Below are positions 1 through 7,487 of a DNA stretch of 35,005 nucleotides, piece by piece. This DNA comes from Microcystis aeruginosa LEGE 91341. GTDB taxonomy: Bacteria; Cyanobacteriota; Cyanobacteriia; Cyanobacteriales; Microcystaceae. The translations under genes were made by a program, and so were the position numbers. Each line of letters begins with the position of its first letter. Positions within the stretch are counted from its first letter, which is position 1. Location of the stretch: NCBI RefSeq assembly GCF_015206885.1, contig NZ_JADEXY010000030.1, forward strand, positions 1 to 35,005, read 5' to 3'. The notes under the pieces were generated by a model. The model made no database searches. It had not been told where the DNA came from and saw only the letters and a program-made list of their open reading frames with translations.

Positions 1-556
1 GGGTATTGGGGTCCGGGGGGGTGACGGGTAAAGATTGCTTGATCTTACTGACGGCTAATTGATGGGCTGGCATCAGGGACGGTGGCGGATTAGGCGGTAA
101 GAGGGTATTAGTCAGATTGATGACGGTGCGGGGACTCTGAACCACTGGTGGGGCGGGAATGTTTGCGATCGGGCTAGTTTTAACGGGAGGAGCGGGAATA
201 TTAGCGATTGCACTGGTTTGAGGAGTTTTCTCTACTGGACGAGCGATCGCTATCAATCGATCGAGGTGGCGGGAGTTATTTTTGTGCTGCCCCAGTAGGG
301 AATTCTCAGCTTTCGTCGGGGTGGGGGTGGTGTTGGTTAACCATTGATTGAGAGTGAGGAGACTATTAGCAATTAAAAAGATCACCATTGCCCAGATACC
401 CCAAGGGGTAAAAAAGATATCTTTAGCCGGGGGACAGATGTTAATGACAGCAGCTTCTAAGTATTCTGGTTCCTGAGCGGGATCAATGGCTGAACTGGGT
501 TGATGGACGATCGAGAGAGGCAAATCTTGGGAGGATGGGGATCGATCGGATTTCAT
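1..556 (-). CDS. Partial membrane protein with proline-rich tail (C-terminus outside window)
   Basis: An open frame starts at an ATG (CAT at 554-556 on the plus strand) and stays open for 185 codons to the left edge, so the C-terminus is missing. The N-terminal 45 residues are polar. One hydrophobic segment follows (FFTPWGIWAMVIFLIANSL, about residues 49-67), then a Ser/Thr/Pro-rich linker containing two copies of an IANIPAPPV-like motif. This suggests a single-pass membrane protein with a long low-complexity segment on one side. It is divergent from the DUF721 gene across a 94-bp gap that probably holds both promoters. I do not recognise a named family. The call as a gene rests on the unbroken frame, the sensible start and the membrane segment. 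Confidence 0.75.
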   Translation of the reverse strand, partial: MKSDRSPSSQDLPLSIVHQPSSAIDPAQEPEYLEAAVINICPPAKDIFFTPWGIWAMVIFLIANSLLTLNQWLTNTTPTPTKAENSLLGQHKNNSRHLDRLIAIARPVEKTPQTSAIANIPAPPVKTSPIANIPAPPVVQSPRTVINLTNTLLPPNPPPSLMPAHQLAVSKIKQSLPVTPPDPNT

Positions 557-650
557 GGCAGATATCCAGGGCGGGGGTATTAAAGGTTATGCTGAAAAGT
601 TAGCGGGTTTTTTCGTCCTAGTCTAACGTGGTACTCTCTAGATTTTTCAG

Positions 651-1211
651 ATGTCTTTACATTCTCTTGACAAAATTTTGGCGGTTATTACTCAACAGGC
701 GGGTTGGGAAGAATATCGCCAGTATGATCAAGTGCTGCAATTATGGCCAAAAATTATTAATCCCCGTCTGCTGGAGCAAACCCGGCCTTTTTCCCTCAAT
801 CGCGGGGTTTTATCGGTGGCTACCAGTAGCGCCGCTTTAGCCCAGGAATTGTCTTTACAACGCTATAGCTTATTAAAACGGCTTAATAGTCAGTTAGAGA
901 CTCCCTTGGACGATATCCGCTTTTCTGCTGCCCGTTGGCAGCAAGATAGTCAGTTAATTCCTCCAGAAGCGATCGCACCTAAATCCCTGAGAGATCATCC
1001 TAGTTATGTCACCCCGGAAAAACCGCCAGAAAATCCCCAGCAACTGGACAGTTTAGAAAGTTGGAGCCAGAAAATAGTTCACAGAACCCGATCTTGGCCG
1101 ATTTGTCCTCGTTGTCAGTCTCCCAGTCCGTCCGGAGAGCTTGAGCGTTGGCAATGTTGTGCTTTTTGTTTTGCCCAGTCGGGCGGGGTAAAAGATTCAA
1201 TTTTTTTATAG
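651..1211 (+). CDS. DUF721 / DciA-like protein with C-terminal zinc ribbon
   Basis: This 186-residue protein has an N-terminal DUF721 domain (about residues 5-95). It contains the typical pattern of a W-P turn, a hydrophobic L-x-V strand (GVLSVATSSAALAQEL) and a following helix. DUF721 includes DciA, the loader/partner of the replicative helicase DnaB in many bacteria, so a role near DNA replication is likely but is inferred from the family. The C-terminus carries two Cys pairs, CPRC at 152-155 and CAFC at 170-173, which look like a small zinc ribbon that classical DciA lacks. The start at 651 places the domain correctly; the overlapping frame from 628 has no family features. The divergent upstream gene encodes a membrane protein. 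Confidence 0.82.
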   Translation: MSLHSLDKILAVITQQAGWEEYRQYDQVLQLWPKIINPRLLEQTRPFSLNRGVLSVATSSAALAQELSLQRYSLLKRLNSQLETPLDDIRFSAARWQQDSQLIPPEAIAPKSLRDHPSYVTPEKPPENPQQLDSLESWSQKIVHRTRSWPICPRCQSPSPSGELERWQCCAFCFAQSGGVKDSIFL

Positions 1212-1587
1212 TCTTGTGGAAAGAGTGCTTTTGAGTCGGGAATCAATAGGACTATCTTTTCTGTCTTAATTGAACCTGTATTCATCAATTCTATTCGGCT
1301 AAGGCTTGATCCCCGGTTTGTTATCGGCGATACTAGAGCCGATAACCTCGGCCACAACTGAGTTGAACTCTTCAGTTTTGAGACAGTGCTGCTTTTTGCA
1401 AAGTAACTATTAAAAGATTCTAAAAATAAAATTTTTTTTGGGGATCACTAAAAACTATATGGCGTATCAGTCCTAGCTATGCTAGTCAGGAAAATACCCT
1501 TGGCACGGGGTAGGACAATATTACACAGAGCGAAAAGAGAGTCATCCCTTGAGTTCCCTATAATGATCTTCCTTTTAAAGCCAACCC
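1212..1587. other. Intergenic stretch
   Basis: No convincing gene is visible here. There is an 8-bp perfect inverted repeat, TTATCGGC / GCCGATAA, at 1321-1328 and 1338-1345 with a 9-nt loop. It has no T-tract, so it is not a clear terminator. A run of A/T with eight consecutive T lies near 1431. A TATAAT box sits at 1559-1564, ahead of the small Cys-rich gene. Confidence 0.5.
1559..1564 (+). promoter_or_regulatory. Possible -10 box for the Cys-rich small protein
   Basis: A perfect TATAAT lies 24 nt before the ATG at 1588. No good -35 hexamer is seen 16-18 nt upstream, so this is a weak single-box assignment. Confidence 0.35.
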
Positions 1588-1863
1588 ATGCAAGCCGCAA
1601 ACTTTCTTACTTCTTCCTGTCGATACTGCCGATACTATCAAACCCAAGGTCGGCGCGGTGGCACTTGTCAACAACTAGATGTTCCCGTCGAAGCTCATTG
1701 GAAAGCCTGCGCTCTAGCGATGCCTCCTTTTGGCACTGAATGGCAACAACTCAATCGGGTGGTTAGTTTAGAACAGTCTCTAGAATTAACCTGTGCAGTG
1801 TCGCCCACTCCCGTAGTGGTTTCCCCTAGTCGTCATGCTCCCCGACAACCGATCGCAGTTTAG
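1588..1863 (+). CDS. Conserved cyanobacterial small Cys-containing protein
   Basis: This 91-residue protein has cysteines at 11, 14, 27 and 41. The arrangement CRYC...GRRGGTC...WKACALA followed by PPF looks like a small metal or redox centre. It resembles a short conserved hypothetical family of cyanobacteria, and I know no defined function. It reads in the same direction as the biliverdin reductase gene 133 bp downstream. The C-terminal 35 residues are Ser/Pro/Arg-rich and probably disordered. A frame in another phase (1479-1739) overlaps it but lacks any recognisable feature. Confidence 0.7.
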   Translation: MQAANFLTSSCRYCRYYQTQGRRGGTCQQLDVPVEAHWKACALAMPPFGTEWQQLNRVVSLEQSLELTCAVSPTPVVVSPSRHAPRQPIAV

Positions 1864-1996
1864 AATATCTAGGGCCTAAACAGAAGCAAAAAATTGGCGT
1901 TGCCCATTTAAAATATGAATTCACCCCTCCACATCTTTCAGGGCGCTATTTTTGAGATAATAGATGAGTTGATTGCCAAGATAAAGCGTCGCCAGA

Positions 1997-2995
1997 ATGC
2001 CCCTGATGACTTCTCATTGTCCCTTAAAAATTGGTATAGTTGGCACAGGGTTCGCCGCTCAACGTCGCGCTGAAAGCTTGCAAGCCGATGATCGCGCCCA
2101 GCTTCTGTACTTTAGCGGTAATAGTCCCGAATCGATCGCTAATTTCTCGCAAAAATACCAAATTTCTGCCCTAGATTCGGCAATAAGCCTGGCCAGTCAT
2201 CCTGATCTCGATCTGATTGTCATTGCCAACGTTAATCAGGCCCATGCCTCGATCGCCCGTACTGCTTTAAAATCCGGTAAGCACGTTATCGTCGAGTATC
2301 CTCTGGCTTTTCACCCGGCAGAGGCGGAAGAATTAATCACCTTAGCCGAAACCGAGAAGAAATTACTGCACGTCGAACATATTGAACTTTTGGGGGGACT
2401 CCATCAAACCCAACAGCAGCATTTAGCCAGCCTCGGCAATATTCACCTAGCCCGTTATACCACGATCTCCCCCGGCAGACCAGCACCCCGGCGCTGGACA
2501 TTTCATCGGGATTTATTCGGGTTTCCTTTTACTGCTGCCCTTTCTCGTATCCATCGCTTTACTAATTTATTTGGGGAAGTGGAGTCCGTATCCTGTCATT
2601 GTCGTTATTGGAATGCCCCGGAATCCGATTATTTTCTGGCCTGTTTGTGTGAGGCGCAGTTATTATTTAAAAATGGCTTAATTGCCGAAGTTACCTACGG
2701 CAAAGGCGAAGTTTTTTGGCAAAATGAGCGAACTTTCACTATTCATGGTGAGGGGGGCAGCTTAATTTTTGAAGGGGAAAAAGGGCAGTTAATTAATAGT
2801 GAAGGTAGCCAAGCTTTAGAAGTGGAAACCCGTCGCGGTCTTTTTGCCAAAGATACCGCCATGGTGCTAGATTATCTCTTCGATCGGGTTCCTCTTTATG
2901 TTACTCCCCAAGCCAGTCTTTATGCCCTACAAGTGGCCTATGCTGCCTATCAATCTTCTTTGTCGGGAAAAACAGTTTTTCTCGGGGCTAATTAA
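1997..2995 (+). CDS. bvdR: Biliverdin reductase (Gfo/Idh/MocA fold)
   Basis: A 332-residue NAD(P)H-dependent oxidoreductase. The Rossmann motif GIVGTGFAAQRRAE begins near residue 13. Further matches to cyanobacterial BvdR are GKHVIVEYPLA, the core LLHVEHIELLGG, PAPRRWTFH and EVTYGKGEVFWQNERTF. The agreement with Synechocystis BvdR that I recall runs along the whole length, which separates it from generic sugar dehydrogenases of the superfamily. It reduces biliverdin IXa to bilirubin and is thought to influence phycobiliprotein supply. Starts at 1997 or 2006 (Met4) are both possible. No operon partner is visible; a mobile-element remnant begins about ten bases after the stop. Confidence 0.88.
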   Translation: MPLMTSHCPLKIGIVGTGFAAQRRAESLQADDRAQLLYFSGNSPESIANFSQKYQISALDSAISLASHPDLDLIVIANVNQAHASIARTALKSGKHVIVEYPLAFHPAEAEELITLAETEKKLLHVEHIELLGGLHQTQQQHLASLGNIHLARYTTISPGRPAPRRWTFHRDLFGFPFTAALSRIHRFTNLFGEVESVSCHCRYWNAPESDYFLACLCEAQLLFKNGLIAEVTYGKGEVFWQNERTFTIHGEGGSLIFEGEKGQLINSEGSQALEVETRRGLFAKDTAMVLDYLFDRVPLYVTPQASLYALQVAYAAYQSSLSGKTVFLGAN

Positions 2996-3004
2996 ACCGA
3001 CTTA

Positions 3005-3216
3005 GGGCTTGCTGAATAATGGTAAAACCCTTTTAAAATAAGGCTTTTGACCTGTTAAAGTCCGATGTTAGTGCTGCGAAAATAGGATTGGGACTTTCAA
3101 GAACCTTGCATTATCCTTCTTTTAGTACACGCTTGGTACAAAAAAACAAGGGCAACAAAGCCCGAAACGACCGGCTACTGACTCCTACCCCCAGGAAAAA
3201 CTTTTTCAGCAGACCC
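3005..3216. mobile_element. Probable MITE / non-autonomous insertion element
   Basis: A segment of about 212 bp has imperfect terminal inverted repeats. The left end reads GGGCTTGCTGAATAA and the right end, reverse-complemented, reads GGGTCTGCTGAAAAA (12 of 15 match). CCGACTTAG occurs at 2997-3005 and again at 3215-3223, overlapping both ends, so a direct repeat of 6-9 bp flanks the element. There is no room for a transposase. Internally, AAAGTCC (3057-3063) pairs with GGACTTT (3091-3097). The right direct repeat contains the stop codon of the minus-strand permease gene. Confidence 0.6.
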
Positions 3217-3219
3217 GAC

Positions 3220-4170
3220 TTAGACTTTTTGAATTAACTTTCTGCCTAGTAAACCCTGGGGACGAACTAACAACATAATAAAGAGAATAGCAAAAGCGAT
3301 CGCTTCTCGATAACCGGAATATTCTGCGGGAACAAAAGCTTCGGCAATACCCAATAATAAACCACCGATTACTGCTCCGGGGATACTTCCCAATCCCCCT
3401 AAAACAATCACTCCTAAACCTTTTAATCCGAAAGCAATACCGAAATATGGACCAGCAATACTAACACTAGAACCGACTAAAGTTCCTGCTAAACCTGCCA
3501 AGGCACCACTAATAAAAAAGGTAATCACGATAAATTTTTCGGGATTGATCCCCAACAAACTGGCAGTGGTAACATCTTCAGCTACCGCTTGTAAAGCTTT
3601 GCCCATTTTGGTGAAATTAACCCAATAAGTTAGTAAAGCTACCATCACTGCTGAAACCAGAAAAATAATAATCTGAATTGTGCGAATTGCCACGGGGCGA
3701 TCGGCTGTACCAAAATTAATTGCAGGGGGAAGATTGCCATAAATATCATCGGGAAAAGTATAAATTTCTGCCCCGACTAAGTATTGAATAACATTGACAA
3801 TCACCACGGCTGCCCCTAGGCTAGAAACCAGAGTTAAGAGAGAATCGGAACCCCGTATCCGGAGAGGTTTAAAGGCTAATCTTTCCAGAAGAACTGAGGT
3901 GAAACCTGAAAGGATACAACCTAGCAAAAGTGCCAAAAAAAAGGGTAAGGAAAAGGGTAATTTGGCATTAGCTAATAAACCATTAAAACCGAAAACTCCC
4001 CCGGCTAGAGCGTAGGTAAAATAGGCACCGAGGGTAAAAATTGCGCCATGGGCAAAATTGATAATCCCTAAAATGGAAAAAATCAAAGTGTAACCGAGGG
4101 CAAAAATAGCATAGACACTACCGATCGATAAACCGTTTAAAACCTGTTGAAAAATTGTTACTAGATCCAT
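3220..4170 (-). CDS. Branched-chain/neutral amino-acid ABC transporter permease (LivH/NatD type)
   Basis: A 316-residue, very hydrophobic protein with about eight membrane segments. It shows LivH-family signatures: GLSIGSVYAIFALGYTLIF at the N-terminus, GIINFAHGAIFTLGAYF, and the cytoplasmic EAA-like loop near GINPEKFIVITFFISGALAG. The inner-membrane permease pairs with a LivM-type subunit, an ATPase and a periplasmic binding protein, none of which is in the window. In cyanobacteria the closest role is NatD of the N-I neutral amino-acid system, but the substrate cannot be read from sequence. It follows lgt on the same strand after 12 bp, so the two are probably co-transcribed. Its stop codon lies inside the direct repeat flanking the element at 3005-3216. 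Confidence 0.85.
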   Translation of the reverse strand: MDLVTIFQQVLNGLSIGSVYAIFALGYTLIFSILGIINFAHGAIFTLGAYFTYALAGGVFGFNGLLANAKLPFSLPFFLALLLGCILSGFTSVLLERLAFKPLRIRGSDSLLTLVSSLGAAVVIVNVIQYLVGAEIYTFPDDIYGNLPPAINFGTADRPVAIRTIQIIIFLVSAVMVALLTYWVNFTKMGKALQAVAEDVTTASLLGINPEKFIVITFFISGALAGLAGTLVGSSVSIAGPYFGIAFGLKGLGVIVLGGLGSIPGAVIGGLLLGIAEAFVPAEYSGYREAIAFAILFIMLLVRPQGLLGRKLIQKV

Positions 4171-4182
4171 TGTCGGGGTTAG

Positions 4183-5034
4183 CTAGGGTAACTTTTGATT
4201 ATAACTGACGGTCGCCACCACATCCGGTAAAGGACGCTGGAGTTTATATAACCAGAATAAACCGAAAAGACCGACAGCGATCGCTCCTAAACTAATTATT
4301 TGTGCCATTTTCAGAGGACCAAACATTAAACTATCGGTGCGTAGTCCCTCAATCCAGAATCTACCTAGACTGTAGGCGATAAAATAAACTAGGGTCAGGG
4401 TGCCAATTTTTAATTTACTAGGGTGTTTTAAACCCCAGAAAAATAGATAGATGAGTAGGGCAAAAACTGCCAGATTCCAGAGAGATTCGTAGAGAAAGGT
4501 GGGGTGAAAATAATCGACGGTGATATGTTTTAAAGGACGACTAGCGGGAGGAATAAACAACTTCCAAGGTAAATTAGTCGGACTGCCAAAAGCTTCCGAA
4601 TTAAAAAAGTTGCCCCAACGTCCGATCGCTTGACCGAGAATAACTGAAGGTGCGACTAGATCGAGTAATTGCCAAAGAGAAACCCGATTAATGCGGGCAA
4701 AGATTAGGGCCGCCAGCAAACCCCCGATAATTGCCCCGTGAATAGCGATACCTCCCTTCCAAATGGCAATAATATCGGCAGGATTTCGCGCGTATTCTTG
4801 CCACTGAAAGAGAACATAGTACAGACGGGCTGCAGGTATAGCCCCCACTACTAACCAAATGGCCAAATCAGCGATTAAATCGGGATTGATCGCTCTTTTT
4901 TGGGCTAGGTACTGGGAGAGGGTAACACCGAATAATACCGCCATAGCAATCAGAAATCCATACCAGCGCACCGAAATCGGTCCAATCTCCCAGAGAATCG
5001 GGCCAGGGGACTGAAAGACAAAACCTAAGAGCAT
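4183..5034 (-). CDS. lgt: Prolipoprotein diacylglyceryl transferase
   Basis: A 283-residue inner-membrane enzyme that transfers diacylglycerol from phosphatidylglycerol to the lipobox cysteine of prolipoproteins, the first step of lipoprotein maturation. The Lgt signature [13 protein letters not shown] is at residues 138-150, the conserved region [12 protein letters not shown] is at 94-105, and [10 protein letters not shown] is at the N-terminus. About seven membrane segments are present and the length is normal. The start at 5034 gives the usual N-terminus, although no strong ribosome-binding site is visible. It is the first gene of a probable two-gene minus-strand unit with the permease, and is divergent from tRNA-Leu. 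Confidence 0.95.
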   Translation of the reverse strand: MLLGFVFQSPGPILWEIGPISVRWYGFLIAMAVLFGVTLSQYLAQKRAINPDLIADLAIWLVVGAIPAARLYYVLFQWQEYARNPADIIAIWKGGIAIHGAIIGGLLAALIFARINRVSLWQLLDLVAPSVILGQAIGRWGNFFNSEAFGSPTNLPWKLFIPPASRPLKHITVDYFHPTFLYESLWNLAVFALLIYLFFWGLKHPSKLKIGTLTLVYFIAYSLGRFWIEGLRTDSLMFGPLKMAQIISLGAIAVGLFGLFWLYKLQRPLPDVVATVSYNQKLP

Positions 5035-5082
5035 AAAATTATTAAGAATAAAAAATTTTATCTTTCCTATAGTATCTTATGC

Positions 5083-5088
5083 TATGAT
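5083..5088 (+). promoter_or_regulatory. Possible -10 box of tRNA-Leu
   Basis: TATGAT lies 20 nt before the first tRNA base, a suitable place for a -10 element. The -35 region is not clear. Confidence 0.3.
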
Positions 5089-5107
5089 CAGATACAGTGC
5101 TATATTT

Positions 5108-5188
5108 GCGGATGTGGCGGAATTGGTAGACGCGCTAGATTTAGGTTCTAGTGTCTTTGATGTGTGGGTTCGAGTCCCTCCATCCGCA
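5108..5188 (+). tRNA. tRNA-Leu (anticodon UAG)
   Basis: The acceptor stem GCGGATG (5108-5114) pairs with CATCCGC (5181-5187), and the discriminator A is at 5188. The anticodon stem CTAGA / TCTAG encloses TTTAGGT, giving anticodon UAG, which reads CUA/CUG leucine codons. The T-arm contains GGTTCGAGTCC. The extra arm is long enough for a class II tRNA, total length 81 nt, and CCA is not encoded. The adjacent inserted unit starts 52 bp downstream. Confidence 0.97.
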
Positions 5189-5240
5189 TTGACCTTCGGG
5201 TCGATAAAGTGTAACCTGATTTGGCGTTGACGAGCGACGA

Positions 5241-5249
5241 CCCAAAAGG
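5241..5249. repeat. Left copy of 9-bp direct repeat flanking the actM-pfnM unit
   Basis: CCCAAAAGG directly precedes the left inverted arm. The same 9-mer in the same orientation directly follows the right arm at 7488-7496. The placement is that of a target-site duplication. Confidence 0.6.
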
Positions 5250-5406
5250 GTCTTCTAGTTTTTGTGTGGAAACGAGGTCTATACTGATAGTTTCGTCCGC
5301 GGCTCGACTGAGCTTCGCCGAACGTCAAAATAGTCCTACAAGTCTTGCTCAGTAAGGATTTTACAATTTTATGAGCAAAAAATATCACACCAAGTCGAGA
5401 AGATCT
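5250..5406 (+). repeat. Left inverted arm of the actM-pfnM unit
   Basis: About 157 bp that match, with gaps, the reverse complement of 7356-7487. The best block is a perfect 24-bp match, 5271-5294 against 7441-7464. The inner edge is a perfect 14-bp match, AAGTCGAGAAGATC at 5392-5405 against 7356-7369. Between them, blocks such as AAAATAG, AAGTCTTGC and GCAAAAA align. The left arm carries about 26 extra bases (within 5295-5326) with a small GCTC-GACT-GAGC hairpin. The arm holds no gene; a TACAAT at 5362-5367 could be a -10 box reading toward actM. Confidence 0.8.
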
Positions 5407-5451
5407 GTACAACGAATAGTTTAGCAAAAAATTGAAAAATAGGAGAAACAA

Positions 5452-6555
5452 ATGAGTGAAATCGTAATCGTAATTGATTGTGGCTCAGGCTTTATAAAAG
5501 CTGGTTTTGCAGGCGAGAGTAAGCCAAGGGTTGTCTTTCCGAGTGTTGTAGGTAGACCTAGACATCAGGGTGTACGAGTTGATAAAGATTCTTATGTTGG
5601 TGTGGAAGCACAAGAAAAACGGGGCGCACTTAAGATGCAATATCCTGTTGAACATGGCATTGTGACATATTGGGATGACTTTGAGAAAATACTTGATCAT
5701 ATTTTTTATAAAGCACTGAGAGTAGCCCCTGAAGAACATCTCATCTTCATAACAGAACCTCCGTTGAATCCTAAAGCCAATCGGGAGAAATTAACCCAGA
5801 CTTTATTTGAAACATTTAATGCACCAGGTATGTATCTTGGCATAGGTTCTGTTATGGCTGTTTATGCAGGTGGCAGAACAACAGGACTAGTGGCTGACTT
5901 GGGAGCGGGAGTTACTCATACCGTTCCCGTTTATGAAGGTTACGCAATACCTCATGCGGTTATCCGTTTGGACTTAGCAGGAGAAGATTTAACCGAGTAT
6001 CTAATGAAGCTATTGTCCCAAAGAGGCTACTCTTTGAACAGTTTCGACGACCGTGAAATGGTGCAGGACTTGAAAGAAAAATTATGCTATGTGGCGTTAA
6101 ATTTTGAAGAGGAAATGCAGACGACTGCTGGTCGTGAACAATCTTATACCCTAACTGACGGTCGGGAAATTAGGATTGGTGATGAATGCTCTCGCTGTGC
6201 TGAAACCCTGTTTCAACCCGCATTTATAGGGATGGAATCTGCTGGCATTCATGAAACTATTTACAACTCTATTATGAAATGCGATGCCGAGATTCGTAAT
6301 GAATTATTTGCCAACATCGTGCTTTCAGGTGGAACTTCAATGTTTCCAGGCTTCGCTGAAAGAATACAAAAGGAAATCAATGCCTTAGCACCGCAAAATA
6401 CGCAAGTTAATGTCATAGCTGTTCCTGAGCGTCAATATTCGACATGGATTGGTGGGGCAATGCTGGCAGCTTCTGATGATTTTGAGGCAATGTGCATTAG
6501 TAAACAAGATTACGATGAAAACGGGCCAAGTATTGTGCATAAAAAATGTTTCTAA
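5452..6555 (+). CDS. actM: Eukaryote-type actin (ActM)
   Basis: A 367-residue protein that aligns without large gaps to eukaryotic actin (375 residues), not to bacterial MreB/ParM. Conserved blocks include [44 protein letters not shown] and the C-terminus SIVHKKCF. Phosphate loop 1 is DCGSG (actin DNGSG). Loop 2 is DLGAG (actin DSGDG), so the residue matching Asp157 is Ala152. The residue matching Gln137 is Gly132, while the equivalent of His161 (His156) remains. The DNase-binding loop is three residues shorter, and the region near actin residue 235 is also shortened. A strong AGGAGA ribosome-binding site lies at 5441-5446. Acquisition from a eukaryote, polymerisation and a partnership with the downstream profilin are established for the PCC 7806 homologue. 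The missing catalytic residues suggest altered ATP hydrolysis. Confidence 0.97.
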   Translation: MSEIVIVIDCGSGFIKAGFAGESKPRVVFPSVVGRPRHQGVRVDKDSYVGVEAQEKRGALKMQYPVEHGIVTYWDDFEKILDHIFYKALRVAPEEHLIFITEPPLNPKANREKLTQTLFETFNAPGMYLGIGSVMAVYAGGRTTGLVADLGAGVTHTVPVYEGYAIPHAVIRLDLAGEDLTEYLMKLLSQRGYSLNSFDDREMVQDLKEKLCYVALNFEEEMQTTAGREQSYTLTDGREIRIGDECSRCAETLFQPAFIGMESAGIHETIYNSIMKCDAEIRNELFANIVLSGGTSMFPGFAERIQKEINALAPQNTQVNVIAVPERQYSTWIGGAMLAASDDFEAMCISKQDYDENGPSIVHKKCF

Positions 6556-6612
6556 TGTTTTATAGCGGTTTTCAGTCTAATAAGGTATAGTAAATCCCTT
6601 GATAGATAGGCG

Positions 6613-6701
6613 TTTCAGCGTTTCAATCGGGACTCACTTGTGTGAAAATCGCTGAAATACAACATAACTCTGTTACCGTAATTGGCAGATGTGCCAATTA
6701 C
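6613..6701 (+). promoter_or_regulatory. Two hairpins in the actM-pfnM gap
   Basis: TTTCAGCG (6613-6620) pairs with CGCTGAAA (6650-6657). GTAATTGGC (6678-6686) pairs perfectly with GCCAATTAC (6693-6701) around a 6-nt loop. Neither is followed by a T-tract, so they look like mRNA structures or operators rather than intrinsic terminators. A third small stem, AGGCG/CGCCT, lies at 6746-6759. Confidence 0.45.
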
Positions 6702-6844
6702 AAGCCGTATGCTAATATAAGAATGGTTTTATTAGTTTCTGACAAAGGCGAAAACGCCTGTGCGGATTTTGAAAATCACCCCATATATATTCACTATGTA
6801 TGGTAGATTAAAGGCTGAATAAAAGCTGAATTAAAGAGGTTTAT

Positions 6845-7264
6845 ATGTATTACGACAGTTACATTGATAATTTGTGCGCTCAATCAAATGATTCCACAGG
6901 GAAAGCCCATTGTGATAAAGCGGCTATTATTTCGCTAGATGGCGGTGCGGCTTTGACTTCTCCAAATCATCCGCATGGTATTCAATTATCACCTTCGGAA
7001 GGGCAGAAAATTGCGCGTATGATGAAATCATCAGATTTTAGTTCATCGCAGGCAAATGGTATTCTTTTAGAAGGTGTGAAATATCTATTTTTGCGCGAGG
7101 ATGGCAACGTCGCTCTTGCAAAAAGGAAAGGCCATGGCGCAATAACGATACAAAAATCCAAAAGTGCGGTTGTGATAGGGCATACTGCTGAAGGTTATCA
7201 ACAGGGAAATACCAATAAAGCGGTCGGCATTATTGCAGATTATTTAGATAGTCGTGGCATTTAA
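6845..7264 (+). CDS. pfnM: Eukaryote-type profilin (PfnM)
   Basis: A 139-residue protein with the profilin fold order: YIDNL helix, AAIISLDG strand, then ANGILLEGVKYLFLRED, GAITIQKSKSAVVIGHT and NKAVGIIADYL. This is the eukaryotic actin-monomer-binding protein. The N-terminal Trp of the poly-proline site is Tyr here (MYYDSYIDNL), and the second one (usually in a G-x-x-W-A context) is replaced in DGGAALTS. Poly-proline binding is therefore probably lost. An insertion around SPNHPHGIQL makes it longer than most profilins. A ribosome-binding site AAAGAGG is near 6833-6839. It lies 289 bp after actM on the same strand and ends in an intrinsic terminator, so it probably forms a functional pair with actin, as described for PCC 7806. 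Confidence 0.95.
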   Translation: MYYDSYIDNLCAQSNDSTGKAHCDKAAIISLDGGAALTSPNHPHGIQLSPSEGQKIARMMKSSDFSSSQANGILLEGVKYLFLREDGNVALAKRKGHGAITIQKSKSAVVIGHTAEGYQQGNTNKAVGIIADYLDSRGI

Positions 7265-7273
7265 CAAATGGAC

Positions 7274-7312
7274 AAAGGTGGATAAAAATGCTGATCCGCC
7301 TTTTGTTTTTTT
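7274..7312 (+). terminator. Intrinsic terminator of pfnM
   Basis: A 10-bp stem, AAAGGTGGAT (7274-7283) with ATCCGCCTTT (7294-7303), contains one G-T pair and a 10-nt loop. It is followed by a T-rich run to 7312. It begins 10 nt after the pfnM stop and lies inside the inverted arms. Confidence 0.85.
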
Positions 7313-7355
7313 AAACAATAGACCTCGACCTAATATTATCTCAAGACCAAAAGTG

Positions 7356-7487
7356 GATCTTCTCGACTTTGTGTAATAATTTTTGCTTATGTAATCGTGA
7401 AATGCTTATCTGGCAAGACTTTTAGGGCTATTTTGCTGAAGAAACTATCAGTATAGACCTCGTTGGCACACAGAAACCAGAAGAACG
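7356..7487 (-). repeat. Right inverted arm of the actM-pfnM unit
   Basis: About 132 bp, the inverted partner of 5250-5406. It lacks the roughly 26 extra bases present in the left arm. It holds no gene, although short open stretches exist. Its outer end is immediately followed by the second CCCAAAAGG at 7488-7496. Confidence 0.8.

Noticed and set aside
628-840. Plus-strand frame overlapping the DUF721 gene
   Set aside because: Another phase of a gene with clear family features; no own domain or ribosome-binding site.
1479-1739. Plus-strand frame overlapping the Cys-rich protein
   Set aside because: Composition is typical of an out-of-phase reading; the competing frame has conserved Cys motifs.
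3794-4015. Plus-strand frame inside the permease gene
   Set aside because: Very basic, low-complexity antisense translation of membrane-segment codons.
5077-5451. Minus-strand open frame across tRNA-Leu and the left arm
   Set aside because: Part of its translation (DGGTRTHTSKTLEPKSS) is simply the antisense of tRNA-Leu, a well-known source of false genes. The rest is repeat sequence.
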